In this document: in pieces, positions 26,970-35,997 of the stretch
Position numbering within the stretch: position 1 is the stretch's first letter
How the letters are laid out: the number at the start of each line of letters is the position of its first letter
Source: Sphingomonas sp. G-3-2-10
GTDB taxonomy: Bacteria > Pseudomonadota > Alphaproteobacteria > Sphingomonadales > Sphingomonadaceae
Length of the DNA stretch: 64,000 nt
NCBI RefSeq assembly: GCF_012927115.1
Contig: NZ_JABBFY010000001.1
Coordinates: forward strand, 2,418,001-2,482,000
Reading direction: 5' to 3'
Translations under genes and position numbers: made by a program
The notes under the pieces: generated by a model
Seen by the model: only the letters and a program-made list of their open reading frames with translations
Databases searched by the model: none
What the model was told of the DNA's origin: nothing

Positions 26970-27287
26970 ATGGATCCGCTGAACGCCCTCGAACTCGTCA
27001 TCCGCGAACGCCGCACCGGCGATCCGGCCTCTTCCTATGTCGCCAAGCTGACGTCGAAGGGCCGCGCCAAGGTCGCGCAGAAGCTGGGCGAGGAAGCCAC
27101 CGAAACCGTGATCGCGGCGATCCAGAACGATCCGATCGCGCTGACCAGCGAAGCCGCGGACCTGCTGTTCCACCTGCTCGTCCTCCTCGCCGACGCCGGC
27201 CTGACGCTCGACGATGTCCGCGCGGAGCTGGTGCGGCGCGAGGGCGTTTCGGGACTCGACGAGAAGGCCAGCCGACATGCCGATTGA
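26970..27287 (+). CDS. hisE: phosphoribosyl-ATP pyrophosphatase
   Basis: The MazG-like enzyme of step two of histidine synthesis, phosphoribosyl-ATP to phosphoribosyl-AMP. At 105 residues it has the expected length, with SSYVAKLTSKGRAKVAQKLG, EEATETVIAAIQNDP and SEAADLLFHLLVLL carrying the acidic Mg-binding ExxE and ExxD pairs. hisI is not in this window. The end overlaps the HIT gene by 11 bases. Confidence 0.95.
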   Translation: MDPLNALELVIRERRTGDPASSYVAKLTSKGRAKVAQKLGEEATETVIAAIQNDPIALTSEAADLLFHLLVLLADAGLTLDDVRAELVRREGVSGLDEKASRHAD

Positions 27288-27654
27288 CGCCACCCAGCCT
27301 TACGATCCCAACAACATCTTCGCGAAGATCCTGCGCGGCGAGATTCCGTCGAAACGCGTCTATGAGGATGAACACGCCCTCGCCTTTCACGACATCAACC
27401 CTCAGGCGCCGCACCATATCCTGGTGATTCCCAAGGGGCCTTACGTGTCGTGGGACGATTTCTCGGCAAAGGGCAGCGACGCCGAGATCGCCGGGTTCGT
27501 CCGCGCAGTGGGCGTCATCGCGCGCGAAGCGGGGATGGTCGAGCCGGGTTACCGGCTGCTCGCCAATATCGGCGCCGACGGGGGGCAGGAGGTGCCGCAC
27601 CTTCATGTCCACCTGTTCGCGGGCAAGCGGCTGGGGCCGATGCTGATGCGCTGA
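27277..27654 (+). CDS. HIT-family nucleotide-binding hydrolase (HinT-like)
   Basis: A 125-residue histidine-triad protein: NNIFAKILRGEIPSKRVYED, FHDINPQAPHHILVIPK and the catalytic triad in HLHVHLFAGKRLGPM. HinT-type enzymes hydrolyse adenosine phosphoramidates. hisE followed by a HIT gene is a familiar alphaproteobacterial order. ATG 27277 lies inside the hisE end, implying coupled translation. Confidence 0.93.
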   Translation: MPIDATQPYDPNNIFAKILRGEIPSKRVYEDEHALAFHDINPQAPHHILVIPKGPYVSWDDFSAKGSDAEIAGFVRAVGVIAREAGMVEPGYRLLANIGADGGQEVPHLHVHLFAGKRLGPMLMR

Positions 27655-27756
27655 GCCGCCGCGCAACTGTTATAAAATTATTGCGCCCCTTCGATTTGCG
27701 GTTAGGTTTCGCCCCAATCATCATTCCGGAACGCGTATCCGGACAGGGGGAACCTC

Positions 27757-29322
27757 ATGGCATCAGCACCTAATAAGGGAATTGTGGGGCGCATGTTCGC
27801 CCGCAAGTCCATCGCGCAAGTGCAGCGCGAAACTGCATCCAGCGAATTGAAACGCACGCTCGGCAAGTGGAATCTGCTGCTGCTGGGCATCGGCTGCATC
27901 ATCGGCGCGGGCATCTTCGTCCGCACCGGCAGCGCCGCGGCGCTCCATGCCGGCCCCGCCGTGCTGCTTTCGTTCGTCGTCGCCGGCATCGTCTGCGCCT
28001 TTGCAGGCCTTTGCTATGCCGAGCTTTCCTCGACGCTGCCGGTTTCCGGCTCCGCCTATACCTATGGCTACACCACGCTCGGCGAGTTCATCGCATGGGT
28101 GATGGGCGTGCTGCTCCTCCTCGAATATGGCATCGCGGCCTCGGTGGTCGCGGTCGGCTGGGCGGGGTATGTCGTCAGCCTGCTTGGCGATTTCGGGCTG
28201 CACATACCGCTCCAGTTCACCGGTCCGGCCGGTCATGTCCTGATGAAGGACGGCGCGCCGGTGCTGGTCGACGGGCAGACCGTCACCACCATCTTCAATC
28301 TGCCCGCCTTCCTGATCTGCATCGCGCTCGCGCTGCTGCTGGTCGTCGGCGTGTCGGAATCGGCCAAGGTCAACAACGTCATCGTCGCGATCAAGGTTAG
28401 CGTGCTCACCGCGTTCATCGTCGTCGGCGGCCTGATCGTGCTGTCGAAGTTCGGCGAGCTTTCGGCCGCGCACTGGGTGCCGTTCATCCCGGAGAACCAG
28501 GGTGACGGCAAGTTCGGCGTGGACGGCATCATGCGCGCCGCGTCGATCGTGTTCTTCGCCTATATCGGCTTCGAAGCGGTTTCGACCGCGGGTCAGGAAG
28601 CCAAGGATCCGGGCAAGGACATGCCGTTCGGCATCATCGGTTCGCTGGTCGTCTGCACCGTGATCTACATGCTCGTCGCGGCGATCATGACGCTGCTGGT
28701 GCCCTATGCCTCGCTCAACGTGCCGGATCCGGTCGCGGTGGTCGTGGACAGCTTCGGCGCGCAGTGGGCGTGGCTGGCGAAGACGATCAAGATCGGCGCG
28801 ATCATCGGCCTCACCTCGGTGGTGCTGGTGCTGATGTACGCCCAGACGCGCATCTTCTACACGATGGCGCGCGACGGCCTGCTGCCGAAGGTCTTCTCGA
28901 CCGTCCACCCGAAGTTCAAGACGCCGTGGGTCAACACGCTGGTCGTCGGCCTGCTCACCGCGGTCGCCGCGGGCTTCTTCGACATCAACGTGCTGGGCGA
29001 CATGACTTCGGTCGGCACGCTCGCGGCCTTCGCGATCGTCTGCCTCTCGGTCATCTACCTGCGCCGCTCGGCGCCGGAACTGCCGCGCGGCTTCAAGGTG
29101 CCCTTCTATCCGATCACGCCGATCCTCGGCATCCTGTCGTGCATCTACCTGATCACGACGGTGCCGGTGCCGGTGCTGATGTTCTTCGTCTGGTACATGC
29201 TGGGCGGGATCGTACTCTACTTCGTGTACGGCATCTGGAACTCGAACCTGCAGAAGGGCGAGGATCAGGACGATGCGCCGGACATGGGCGAGTATGTCGC
29301 CCCGGTCGGCGAGCAGCCGTAA
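27757..29322 (+). CDS. APC-superfamily amino acid permease (CAT-like)
   Basis: A 521-residue inner-membrane transporter of the APC superfamily, nearest to cationic amino acid (YfnA/CAT) permeases with 12-14 TM segments. The TM1 motif LLLGIGCIIGAGIFVRTGSA is the substrate-binding glycine hairpin. FFAYIGFEAVSTAGQEAKDP and the loop around TRIFYTMARDGLLPKVFSTV are the other family marks. Substrate is likely one or more amino acids. A strong terminator follows the gene. Confidence 0.92.
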   Translation: MASAPNKGIVGRMFARKSIAQVQRETASSELKRTLGKWNLLLLGIGCIIGAGIFVRTGSAAALHAGPAVLLSFVVAGIVCAFAGLCYAELSSTLPVSGSAYTYGYTTLGEFIAWVMGVLLLLEYGIAASVVAVGWAGYVVSLLGDFGLHIPLQFTGPAGHVLMKDGAPVLVDGQTVTTIFNLPAFLICIALALLLVVGVSESAKVNNVIVAIKVSVLTAFIVVGGLIVLSKFGELSAAHWVPFIPENQGDGKFGVDGIMRAASIVFFAYIGFEAVSTAGQEAKDPGKDMPFGIIGSLVVCTVIYMLVAAIMTLLVPYASLNVPDPVAVVVDSFGAQWAWLAKTIKIGAIIGLTSVVLVLMYAQTRIFYTMARDGLLPKVFSTVHPKFKTPWVNTLVVGLLTAVAAGFFDINVLGDMTSVGTLAAFAIVCLSVIYLRRSAPELPRGFKVPFYPITPILGILSCIYLITTVPVPVLMFFVWYMLGGIVLYFVYGIWNSNLQKGEDQDDAPDMGEYVAPVGEQP

Positions 29323-29347
29323 GGCAAGCGCCATCGCAAACGAGAAT

Positions 29348-29374
29348 GGGCCGGGGGAAACCCCGGCCCTTTTT
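29348..29374 (+). terminator. Rho-independent terminator
   Basis: GGGCCGGGG and CCCCGGCCC form a perfect 9-bp stem with a short GAAA-type loop, followed by TTTTT. It ends the permease transcript. Confidence 0.92.
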
Positions 29375-29414
29375 CATTGGTTGAGGCAGGCAGCGTTCAC
29401 GTCAATAAGGAGGC

Positions 29415-29933
29415 ATGCCCAAAGCCGTCCGACTATTGCCGCATGATCCGCACTGGGCCGCGCTTGCCGATGCGGAAGCCGAACGAATCCGCGTCGCGAT
29501 CCCGATCGCTGTGACCATCCATCATATCGGATCGACATCGATCCCCGGTATTGCCGCCAAGCCCATCATCGACCTGCTGGGCGTAGGCGAGAGCCTGACC
29601 GGGCTCGACACGACGCGCGCGGCGATGGAGAAGATCGGCTATCGATGGCGCGGGGAATATGGGCTGCCCGGCCGCCGCTATTGCACCCTGACGGCACCAG
29701 ATACCGGCGAGCGCCGCGTCAATTTCCACAGCTACGCCGGCGGCGATCCATCGATTCAGCGACACCTGGCGTTTCGCGACCATCTTCGCGCCACTCCAGG
29801 TCTCGCCGCAGAATATGAGCGGCTCAAGCTCGACTGCGCGGCTCGCAATGCCGCCAGCATCGACGATTATTGCGACTGCAAGGATGCGTGGATCAAACGC
29901 GTGGAAGCCGAAGCGGTGGCGGCTTTCGGCTGA
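29415..29933 (+). CDS. GrpB-family predicted nucleotidyltransferase-like protein
   Basis: A 172-residue GrpB/UPF0157 protein. IHHIGSTSIPGIAAKPIIDL is the family hallmark, containing a nucleotidyltransferase-type G-S pair and an Asp; YTCxx-type positions and RHLAFRDHLRATPGLAAEYE follow at the normal spacing. Family function remains poorly defined, with dephospho-CoA kinase fusions known elsewhere. A hairpin follows. Confidence 0.85.
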   Translation: MPKAVRLLPHDPHWAALADAEAERIRVAIPIAVTIHHIGSTSIPGIAAKPIIDLLGVGESLTGLDTTRAAMEKIGYRWRGEYGLPGRRYCTLTAPDTGERRVNFHSYAGGDPSIQRHLAFRDHLRATPGLAAEYERLKLDCAARNAASIDDYCDCKDAWIKRVEAEAVAAFG

Positions 29934-29946
29934 CCGCAAATGAAAA

Positions 29947-29974
29947 GAGCCGGGGAATTACCCCCGGCCCTCTT
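29947..29974. terminator. terminator between convergent genes
   Basis: GCCGGGG and CCCCGGC pair around a 7-base spacer. On the minus strand the stem is followed by TTTT, favouring termination of the kinase gene. The plus strand has only TCTTC after the stem, so it is weaker for grpB. Confidence 0.7.
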
Positions 29975-29994
29975 CGTCATCGGCTTGTCCGGGT

Positions 29995-31005
29995 TCAGCC
30001 CAGAACCTTGTCCACCAGCGCCTTGAGGTCAGCTTCGGGACGCGCGCCGTAATGCTGGATGATCTCCGCCGCGCAGATCGCGCCGAGGCGGAGCGAGGCT
30101 TCGACACCGAGGCCCTTGGCCTGACCGTGGAGAAAGCCCGCCGCGAACAGATCGCCCGCGCCCGTGGTGTCGACGACCTTCTCGATCGGCTCGGCACCCA
30201 CCGCGACACGCTCGCCGCCGGTCAGCGCGATCGCGCCCTTCTCCGAACGGGTCACCACCAGCAGCGGCACCTTGCCCGAGATATGCTCGATCGCGGCTTC
30301 GAACTCGTCCTTCTCGCACAGGGCGAGCAGTTCGTTCTCGTTGGCGAACAGGATGTCGATCAGGCCATCCGCGATCAGCTGGCGGAAGTCGCCGCCGTGG
30401 CGCGAGATGCAGAACACGTCCGAAAGCGTGAAGGCGACCTTGCGGCCATTGGCGCGGGCGATGTCGATCGCCTTGCGCATCGCGGCGCGGGGCTCTTCGG
30501 GATCCCACAGATAGCCTTCGAGATACAGGATCGCGCCGCTGGCGATCACGCCTTCGTCGAGCGCGCTGGCCGGCAGGAACTGCGACGCGCCGAGGAAGGT
30601 GTTCATCGTGCGCTGGCCGTCCGGCGTCACGAAGATCAGGCAGCGCGCGGTGGTCGGGTCTCCGCTACGCACTTCGGTGCCGAAATCGACGCCGGCGGCG
30701 CGGATGTCATGAGCGAAGACCGTGCCGAGCTGATCGTCGGCGACCTGACCGATAAACGCGCACTTGCCGCCCATCGCGGCGATGCCGGCGACGGTGTTGG
30801 CGGCCGATCCGCCCGAGACTTCGCGGCCCGGACCCATCTTCGCATAGAGCGCATCGGCTTCCTGCGGCGAGAACATGAGCTGCATCGAGCCCTTGGCGAC
30901 GCCGATTTCCTCGATGAAGGAATCCTCGGCCTGCGAAAGAATATCGACGATCGCGTTGCCGATCGCGACGACGTCATAGGTGGCTGCTGTCACCGGAAAC
31001 TCCAA
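29995..31005 (-). CDS. PfkB-family carbohydrate/adenosine kinase
   Basis: A 336-residue ribokinase-fold sugar or nucleoside kinase, most like alphaproteobacterial adenosine kinases. VSGGSAANTVAGIAAMGGK is the first PfkB signature, and VDTTGAGDLFAAGFLHGQ near residue 285 is the second, containing the catalytic Asp and anion hole. Substrate assignment to adenosine rests on overall resemblance and the cysteine-containing DVFCISRH and FANENELLAL segments. Confidence 0.88.
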   Translation of the reverse strand: MEFPVTAATYDVVAIGNAIVDILSQAEDSFIEEIGVAKGSMQLMFSPQEADALYAKMGPGREVSGGSAANTVAGIAAMGGKCAFIGQVADDQLGTVFAHDIRAAGVDFGTEVRSGDPTTARCLIFVTPDGQRTMNTFLGASQFLPASALDEGVIASGAILYLEGYLWDPEEPRAAMRKAIDIARANGRKVAFTLSDVFCISRHGGDFRQLIADGLIDILFANENELLALCEKDEFEAAIEHISGKVPLLVVTRSEKGAIALTGGERVAVGAEPIEKVVDTTGAGDLFAAGFLHGQAKGLGVEASLRLGAICAAEIIQHYGARPEADLKALVDKVLG

Positions 31006-31048
31006 ATAGGTTGCGCGAAAGCGCTAGGCGAAGGCAAAGGAGAGCGCA

Positions 31049-31771
31049 ATGATCCACGCCCTGTTCCTTTCCTTCGGACAATTGCTCGACGGGCGCGTGG
31101 CGGCGGTGTTCCTCAAGTCGCTGGTGCTGACCGCTTTGCTGTTCGCGGCGGCCGGGGTCGGCCTGTGGTGGGGACTGCACTGGCTGACCGACAATTACGG
31201 CGCGTGGATCGGCATCTCCCGCGAAGGCGGGGTGGTCGCCGACATCATGACCATCGTGGTGATGCTGTTCGCCTGGTGGCTGCTGTTCCGCGCGATCGCG
31301 ATCGGCGTGATCGGCATCTTCGCCGACGAAGTCGTCGCGGCGGTGGAGGCGAAACATTACCCCCAGGCGCATGCGATGGCACGCGACGTGCCCTTCGCGC
31401 GTTCGGTGGCGATGGGACTTCGGGCCGGGCTGCGCATCATCCTCATCAACCTGCTGTTCGCGCCGCTCTATATCGTGCTGCTGGTGACCGGCGTGGGGAC
31501 GGCGATCGCCTTCTTCCTCGTCAACAGCTGGCTGCTGGGGCGCGACCTTGGCGACATGGTCGCGGCGCGGCACATGCCCTATGGCGAGCTCCCCCAATGG
31601 CGGCGGCGCACCAGCCTGCGCCGTTTCGTGCTGGGATCGGTGGGCACCGGGGTGATGCTGGTGCCGGTGCTCAACCTGCTGGGGCCGATCCTGGGCGCGG
31701 CGATGGCAACCCATGCCTATCATCTCGGCCAGATCAAACGCGGTCCGACCAATTCCGGAAAGACCAAATGA
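31049..31771 (+). CDS. EI24/CysZ-like membrane protein
   Basis: A 240-residue EI24-domain inner-membrane protein with about five membrane segments. EI24 relatives include CysZ, a sulfate importer, but conserved sulfate-specific positions cannot be verified by eye. LINLLFAPLYIVLLVTGVGT, FFLVNSWLLGRDLGDMVAAR and the late FVLGSVGTGVMLVPVLNLLG are typical. Its stop overlaps the following lipoprotein start. Confidence 0.82.
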   Translation: MIHALFLSFGQLLDGRVAAVFLKSLVLTALLFAAAGVGLWWGLHWLTDNYGAWIGISREGGVVADIMTIVVMLFAWWLLFRAIAIGVIGIFADEVVAAVEAKHYPQAHAMARDVPFARSVAMGLRAGLRIILINLLFAPLYIVLLVTGVGTAIAFFLVNSWLLGRDLGDMVAARHMPYGELPQWRRRTSLRRFVLGSVGTGVMLVPVLNLLGPILGAAMATHAYHLGQIKRGPTNSGKTK

Positions 31772-32142
31772 GAGCCTTTGCCCTCCTGCTGATCGCCCTT
31801 CCCCTCGCGGCGTGCGGCGGCGCGACCGGTGAGATCGCCCGCCCCGCGCGGGCGGCCGGGCCGGTTCCGATACCAGTGACGCCCACGGCGATGGCCGCCG
31901 GGCTCGACCGGGTGCACGGCCAGCCCGCCGCTCGGCTGATCGCGACCTTCGGCAAGCCGCAGATCGACCTGACCGAAGGCGCGGGGCGCAAGCTCCAGTT
32001 CGCCGGGCCGATCTGCGTGCTCGACGCCTATCTCTACCCGAAGGGCCGCAACGAAGCGGTGGTGACGCATATCGACGCGCGCCAGCGCGACGGCAGCCCG
32101 ATCGATCCCGCGAGCTGCGTCGCCGCGTTGCAGAAACAGTGA
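31768..32142 (+). CDS. small lipoprotein
   Basis: A 124-residue lipoprotein with lipobox LPLAAC (Cys near residue 16), a flexible Pro/Ala-rich stretch and a compact domain containing GLDRVHGQPAARLIATFGKP, which resembles small SmpA/OmlA-like envelope domains, and two further cysteines. No function is assigned. It overlaps the genes on both sides by 4 bases. Confidence 0.7.
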   Translation: MRAFALLLIALPLAACGGATGEIARPARAAGPVPIPVTPTAMAAGLDRVHGQPAARLIATFGKPQIDLTEGAGRKLQFAGPICVLDAYLYPKGRNEAVVTHIDARQRDGSPIDPASCVAALQKQ

Positions 32143-32654
32143 GCGAAGACCGGGCCTGCGTCGATCTGCGCGGCCCGTTCGCCGGAACCTCCGGCCATCT
32201 CGACGCGCCCTATTGGCAGACGCCGATGCCGGTGATCGATCGGATGCTCAATCTGGCCGAGGCTGGCCCGGGCGATACGCTGATCGATCTGGGCTGCGGC
32301 GACGGGCGGATCGTGATCGCGGCGGCAAAGCGCGGCGCGCGGGCGATCGGTGTGGATATCGACGCGGCGCGGATCGCGGAGGCCGAAGCGGCGGCGCGGG
32401 AAGCCGGTGTCGCGGATCTGACCGCATTCCGTTGCGAAGACCTGTTCGCGACGCGGCTGGAGGAAGCGAGCATCGTCTCGCTCTATCTCGCGGGCCATGT
32501 GAACCGGATGCTGGCGCCCCGGCTAAGGGCCGAGCCCAGGCCCGGCGCGCGGATCATCGGCTATTGCTTCCCCATGCCCGACTGGCCGCCCGAGGTGAGC
32601 GAGACGTTCGAGCATGTAGCGCTCAGCCTGTGGCGAGTGCCGCCCCGCCCGTAA
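32139..32654 (+). CDS. SAM-dependent methyltransferase
   Basis: A 171-residue class I methyltransferase. LIDLGCGDGRIVIAAAKRG near residue 48 is motif I (SAM binding), GVDIDAARIAEAEAAAREAG is motif II and FRCEDLF the Asp-containing post-II region. The start is GTG overlapping the lipoprotein stop. The protein lacks an obvious substrate domain. Its last 32 bases overlap the end of the convergent queG. Confidence 0.85.
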   Translation: MSEDRACVDLRGPFAGTSGHLDAPYWQTPMPVIDRMLNLAEAGPGDTLIDLGCGDGRIVIAAAKRGARAIGVDIDAARIAEAEAAAREAGVADLTAFRCEDLFATRLEEASIVSLYLAGHVNRMLAPRLRAEPRPGARIIGYCFPMPDWPPEVSETFEHVALSLWRVPPRP

Positions 32655-33693
32655 GCCGCGCCAGCGCCCATTCGGCTGCTTCACGTACAACTGCGTCATC
32701 GTCCGCCAGCAATCGCCGAACCGGCTCGACCAGTCCCGCATCCCCGCTGTTACCCGCCGCGATCAGGCAGTTGCGGACCATCCGGTCGCGGCCGATCCGC
32801 TTGATCGGCGAACCGGAGAAGACCTGCCGGAACCCGGCATCGTCCAGCGCGAGCAATTCGGACAGTTCCGGCGCGACCAGTTCCGCGCGGGGGGCGAAAG
32901 CGAGATTGGCCTGCGCGGCGGCGGCGAACTTGTTCCACGGGCACACCGCGAGGCAATCGTCGCAGCCATAGATGCGGTTGCCCATCGCTTCGCGGAATTC
33001 GTGGGGGATCGGCCCCTTATGCTCGATCGTTAAATACGAGATGCAGCGTCGCGCATCGAGGCGGAACGGCGCGGGGAAGGCATTGGTCGGGCACGCCGAC
33101 TGGCACGCCTCGCAACTCCCGCAGGTCTCGACCCCGCGCCGGTCGGGCTCGAGCTCGAGGGTGGTGTAGATCGCACCGAGGAACAACCAGCTGCCGTGGG
33201 TGCGGCTGACGAGGTTGGTATGCTTGCCCTGCCAGCCCAGCCCGGCCGCTTCGGCCAGCGGCTTCTCCATCACCGGCGCGGTGTCGACGAACACCTTCAG
33301 GTCGGATGGCGACTGTTCGACGATCCACCGCGCCAGCGCCTTGAGCGCGCGCTTCACCACATCGTGATAATCCGCGCCCTGCGCATAGACCGAGATGCGC
33401 CCGCGATCGCCCTGTTCGGCCAGCGCGAGCGGATCGACGGCAGGCGCATAGCTCATGCCGAGCGAGATGACCGAACGCACTTCGGGCCACAGGCCGGCGG
33501 GGCTTTCGCGGTGATGCGCGCGCTCCTCCATCCAGATCATCGAGCCGTGCTTGCCCTCGGCCAGCCATTCGCGCAGCCGCGCGCCCGATTGCGGCGCGAC
33601 ATCGGCGCGCGCGATCCCGCAATCGGCGAACCCCAGTTCCGCCGCCTTCACCTTGATTTGCGCTTCGAGTGACTTGTGCTGCTCCACACCCAC
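32623..33693 (-). CDS. queG: epoxyqueuosine reductase
   Basis: QueG is the cobalamin-dependent iron-sulfur enzyme reducing epoxyqueuosine to queuosine in tRNA. The 356-residue protein shows FVDTAPVMEKPLAEAAGLGW, two 4Fe-4S ferredoxin motifs (CGSCEACQSACP and CDDCLAVCPW), and a HEAT-like C-terminus (RNCLIAAGNSGDAGLVEPV). It complements the tgt gene at 1802. Its start diverges from an ABC transporter. Confidence 0.95.
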   Translation of the reverse strand: MGVEQHKSLEAQIKVKAAELGFADCGIARADVAPQSGARLREWLAEGKHGSMIWMEERAHHRESPAGLWPEVRSVISLGMSYAPAVDPLALAEQGDRGRISVYAQGADYHDVVKRALKALARWIVEQSPSDLKVFVDTAPVMEKPLAEAAGLGWQGKHTNLVSRTHGSWLFLGAIYTTLELEPDRRGVETCGSCEACQSACPTNAFPAPFRLDARRCISYLTIEHKGPIPHEFREAMGNRIYGCDDCLAVCPWNKFAAAAQANLAFAPRAELVAPELSELLALDDAGFRQVFSGSPIKRIGRDRMVRNCLIAAGNSGDAGLVEPVRRLLADDDAVVREAAEWALARLTGGAALATG

Positions 33694-33728
33694 CCGCTAC
33701 CAGAAGTGAAGAGAAGGAGTCATTTCGT

Positions 33729-34688
33729 TTGAGCAGCGTGCTGGCCGTTAGCGCCAAGGGTCTGGTGAAGCGCTTCGGCGATCGCCGCGTGGTCGATGGC
33801 GTGGACATCGCTGTGCGCAAGGGGCTGATCTACGGGGTGCTCGGGCCCAACGGCGCGGGCAAGACCACCACACTGCGCATGCTGCTTGGCATTATCGAGC
33901 CCGATGGCGGCGAGCGGATGCTGCTGGGCCGCAACCGTCCGCGCGAGGCCAGCGACGAGGTCGGCTATCTGCCCGAGGAACGCGGCCTTTATCCCGGCAT
34001 GAAGTGCAGGGACGCAATCGCCTTCATGGGCGCGCTGCGCGGCTTGCCGTGGCGCGAGGGACGCAAGCGCGCGGAGAAACTGCTGACCGACGCCGGCCTC
34101 GGCCATGCGATCGACGAAAAGATCCGCAAGCTCTCCAAGGGCATGGCCCAGCTCGTCCAGCTGCTCGGATCGGTCGTCCACGAACCCGAATTGCTGGTGC
34201 TCGACGAGCCCTTTTCGGGCCTCGATCCGGTCAATCAGGAGAAGCTCGAAAAGCTGATCCTCGCCCAGCGCGACCGCGGCGCGACGATCCTGTTCTCGAC
34301 CCATGTCATGGCCCATGCCGAGCGGCTGTGCGACCGGCTGTCGATCATCGCCGGCGGCAAGGTCCGCTTCGAAGGCACCGTCGCCGACGCGCGCGCCACC
34401 CTGCCCTTCAAGGCGCATTACACGCCGCATCATCATGCCGATGGCCTGCGCGCGCTGCTGCCCGCCGACGCCGAGCGCGATGGCGAGGACAGCTGGCGCT
34501 TCAACGTACCGCGCGAAGGGATCGAGCCGCTGCTGGTGAAACTGATCGAAGCCGGGCACGGCATTTCGGGCCTGTCGATCGAGCGCCCCGGCCTGCACGA
34601 CGCCTTCGTCCGCATCGTCGGCCCCGACGCCCTGAGGGATATCGGGCGCGACGCCGGTCCCGATGCGCTGACGGAGGATGCGGCATGA
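33729..34688 (+). CDS. ABC transporter ATP-binding protein (NatA-like)
   Basis: A 319-residue ATPase. GPNGAGKTTTLRMLLG is Walker A, LSKGMAQLVQLLGSVVHEPE carries the ABC signature region, LLVLDEPFSGLDPVN is Walker B, and STHVMAHAERLCD is the switch region. A C-terminal extension of about 90 residues is usual in NatA/YhaQ-like Na+-exporter ATPases. TTG 33729 is chosen because AGGAG lies 9 bases upstream. It overlaps the permease gene by 4 bases. Confidence 0.88.
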   Translation: MSSVLAVSAKGLVKRFGDRRVVDGVDIAVRKGLIYGVLGPNGAGKTTTLRMLLGIIEPDGGERMLLGRNRPREASDEVGYLPEERGLYPGMKCRDAIAFMGALRGLPWREGRKRAEKLLTDAGLGHAIDEKIRKLSKGMAQLVQLLGSVVHEPELLVLDEPFSGLDPVNQEKLEKLILAQRDRGATILFSTHVMAHAERLCDRLSIIAGGKVRFEGTVADARATLPFKAHYTPHHHADGLRALLPADAERDGEDSWRFNVPREGIEPLLVKLIEAGHGISGLSIERPGLHDAFVRIVGPDALRDIGRDAGPDALTEDAA

Positions 34689-35923
34689 GCAAGTTCCGCC
34701 GCGCCGCGCGCCAGACGCTGACGATCGCCCGCCGCGATTTCACCGCGACAGTGTTCACGCCCACCTTCCTGCTGTTCCTGCTGGCGCCGCTGATCATGCT
34801 CAGCTTCGGCCTGATCGGCGGGCTTGGCGCGAACAGCGTTTCGAACAGCGGGGAAGCCAAGCAGCGCATGGTGGTGATCGCACCCGCCGGGCAAATCCCC
34901 GCGCTGACCGAGATCGACAAGCAGATGCGCCTGCTGTTCCCCGCGACCGCGCGGCCGCTGCTGCGCGTCGAGATGCCGCAGGGCGATGCGGCGCGCCAGG
35001 CCCGCGCGATGTTCGACCGCAAGGATTTCGAAGCCGCGGCGGTGATGTTCGGCCCGCTGGAAAAGCCCCGCATCCTGCGCGGCACCAATTCCTGGCGCGA
35101 GGCCGCCTATCTGGGGCAACTCGCCGAGCAGACGCTGCGCGCCGAAAAGGCCGGCGGCACCGCCCGGCTCAGCGCACCCGACATCGAAGTGATCACTCGC
35201 GCCGAGGCGTCTTCCAGCGGCAAGGGGCAGGCTGCCTATTTCGCGGTGTTCGGCATCTTCTTCCTTACCCTGCTGCTCGCGGGTCAGGCGGTCGGCACGA
35301 TGGCCGAGGAGCGTTCGAACAAGGTGATCGAAGTGCTGGCCGCCGCGATCCCGCTGGAAAGCGTGTTTCTGGGCAAGCTGATCGGCATGTTCGGCGTCGC
35401 CGTGCTGTTCCTCGCTTTCTGGGGAACGCTGATCGGCAATGGCGCGAAACTGATGCCGATGGAGATGCTGCGCGGCTTCGCCGATATCGGCCCGGCCGTG
35501 GGCGGGCCGATGTTCGTCCTGTTGTTCGTCGGCTATTTCACCATGTCGTACATGCTGCTGGGTGCGGTGTTCCTCAGCGTCGGCGCGCTCGCCTCGACCC
35601 AGCGCGAGATCCAGATGCTGTCGCTGCCGATCACCATCCTGCAGGTCGGCATGTTCGCCTTCGCGTCGTTCGGCGCGGCGAGCCCGGACGGCTTCTGGGC
35701 GCTGGCGTCGGAGATCTTCCCGTTCAGCTCGCCGATGGCGATGGCCGGGCGCGCGGCAAACTCGCCGGAGCTGTGGCCGCACGCGCTGGCGCTGGGCTGG
35801 CAGCTGCTGTGGGTCGGCATCACCGTGACCATCGGCGCGCGGGTGTTCCGCCGCGGGGTGCTCAAATCGGGCAATGCGCCGTTCAAGCCGTTCGGGCGGA
35901 AGAAAACGGCCGGCCCCGCCTGA
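34685..35923 (+). CDS. ABC-2 type permease (NatB-like)
   Basis: A 412-residue membrane partner of the preceding ATPase. The topology is an N-terminal TM (FLLFLLAPLIMLSFGLIGGL), a large extracytoplasmic domain (about 50-195) and five or six C-terminal TM helices. AGQAVGTMAEERSNKVIEVL is the ABC-2 coupling signature. NatAB-type systems export Na+ or other small compounds; the substrate cannot be determined here. Confidence 0.87.
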   Translation: MSKFRRAARQTLTIARRDFTATVFTPTFLLFLLAPLIMLSFGLIGGLGANSVSNSGEAKQRMVVIAPAGQIPALTEIDKQMRLLFPATARPLLRVEMPQGDAARQARAMFDRKDFEAAAVMFGPLEKPRILRGTNSWREAAYLGQLAEQTLRAEKAGGTARLSAPDIEVITRAEASSSGKGQAAYFAVFGIFFLTLLLAGQAVGTMAEERSNKVIEVLAAAIPLESVFLGKLIGMFGVAVLFLAFWGTLIGNGAKLMPMEMLRGFADIGPAVGGPMFVLLFVGYFTMSYMLLGAVFLSVGALASTQREIQMLSLPITILQVGMFAFASFGAASPDGFWALASEIFPFSSPMAMAGRAANSPELWPHALALGWQLLWVGITVTIGARVFRRGVLKSGNAPFKPFGRKKTAGPA

Positions 35924-35945
35924 CCGGGCGGCCGGCGCAACCCTA

Positions 35946-35960
35946 TTGACACACATGTCA
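35946..35960. promoter_or_regulatory. palindromic operator over a -35 element before the P450
   Basis: TGACA-CACA-TGTCA (35947-35960) is a perfect 5-bp inverted repeat in which the left arm overlaps TTGACA (35946-35951), an ideal -35 hexamer, about 38-52 bases before the P450 ATG. A CCTACT/TACTCC -10 candidate is about 17 bases further on. This geometry fits a TetR-like repressor site. Confidence 0.5.
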
Positions 35961-35997
35961 GTTAAGGGCCTACTCCGGAAAAACGTGGAGAGGCCCG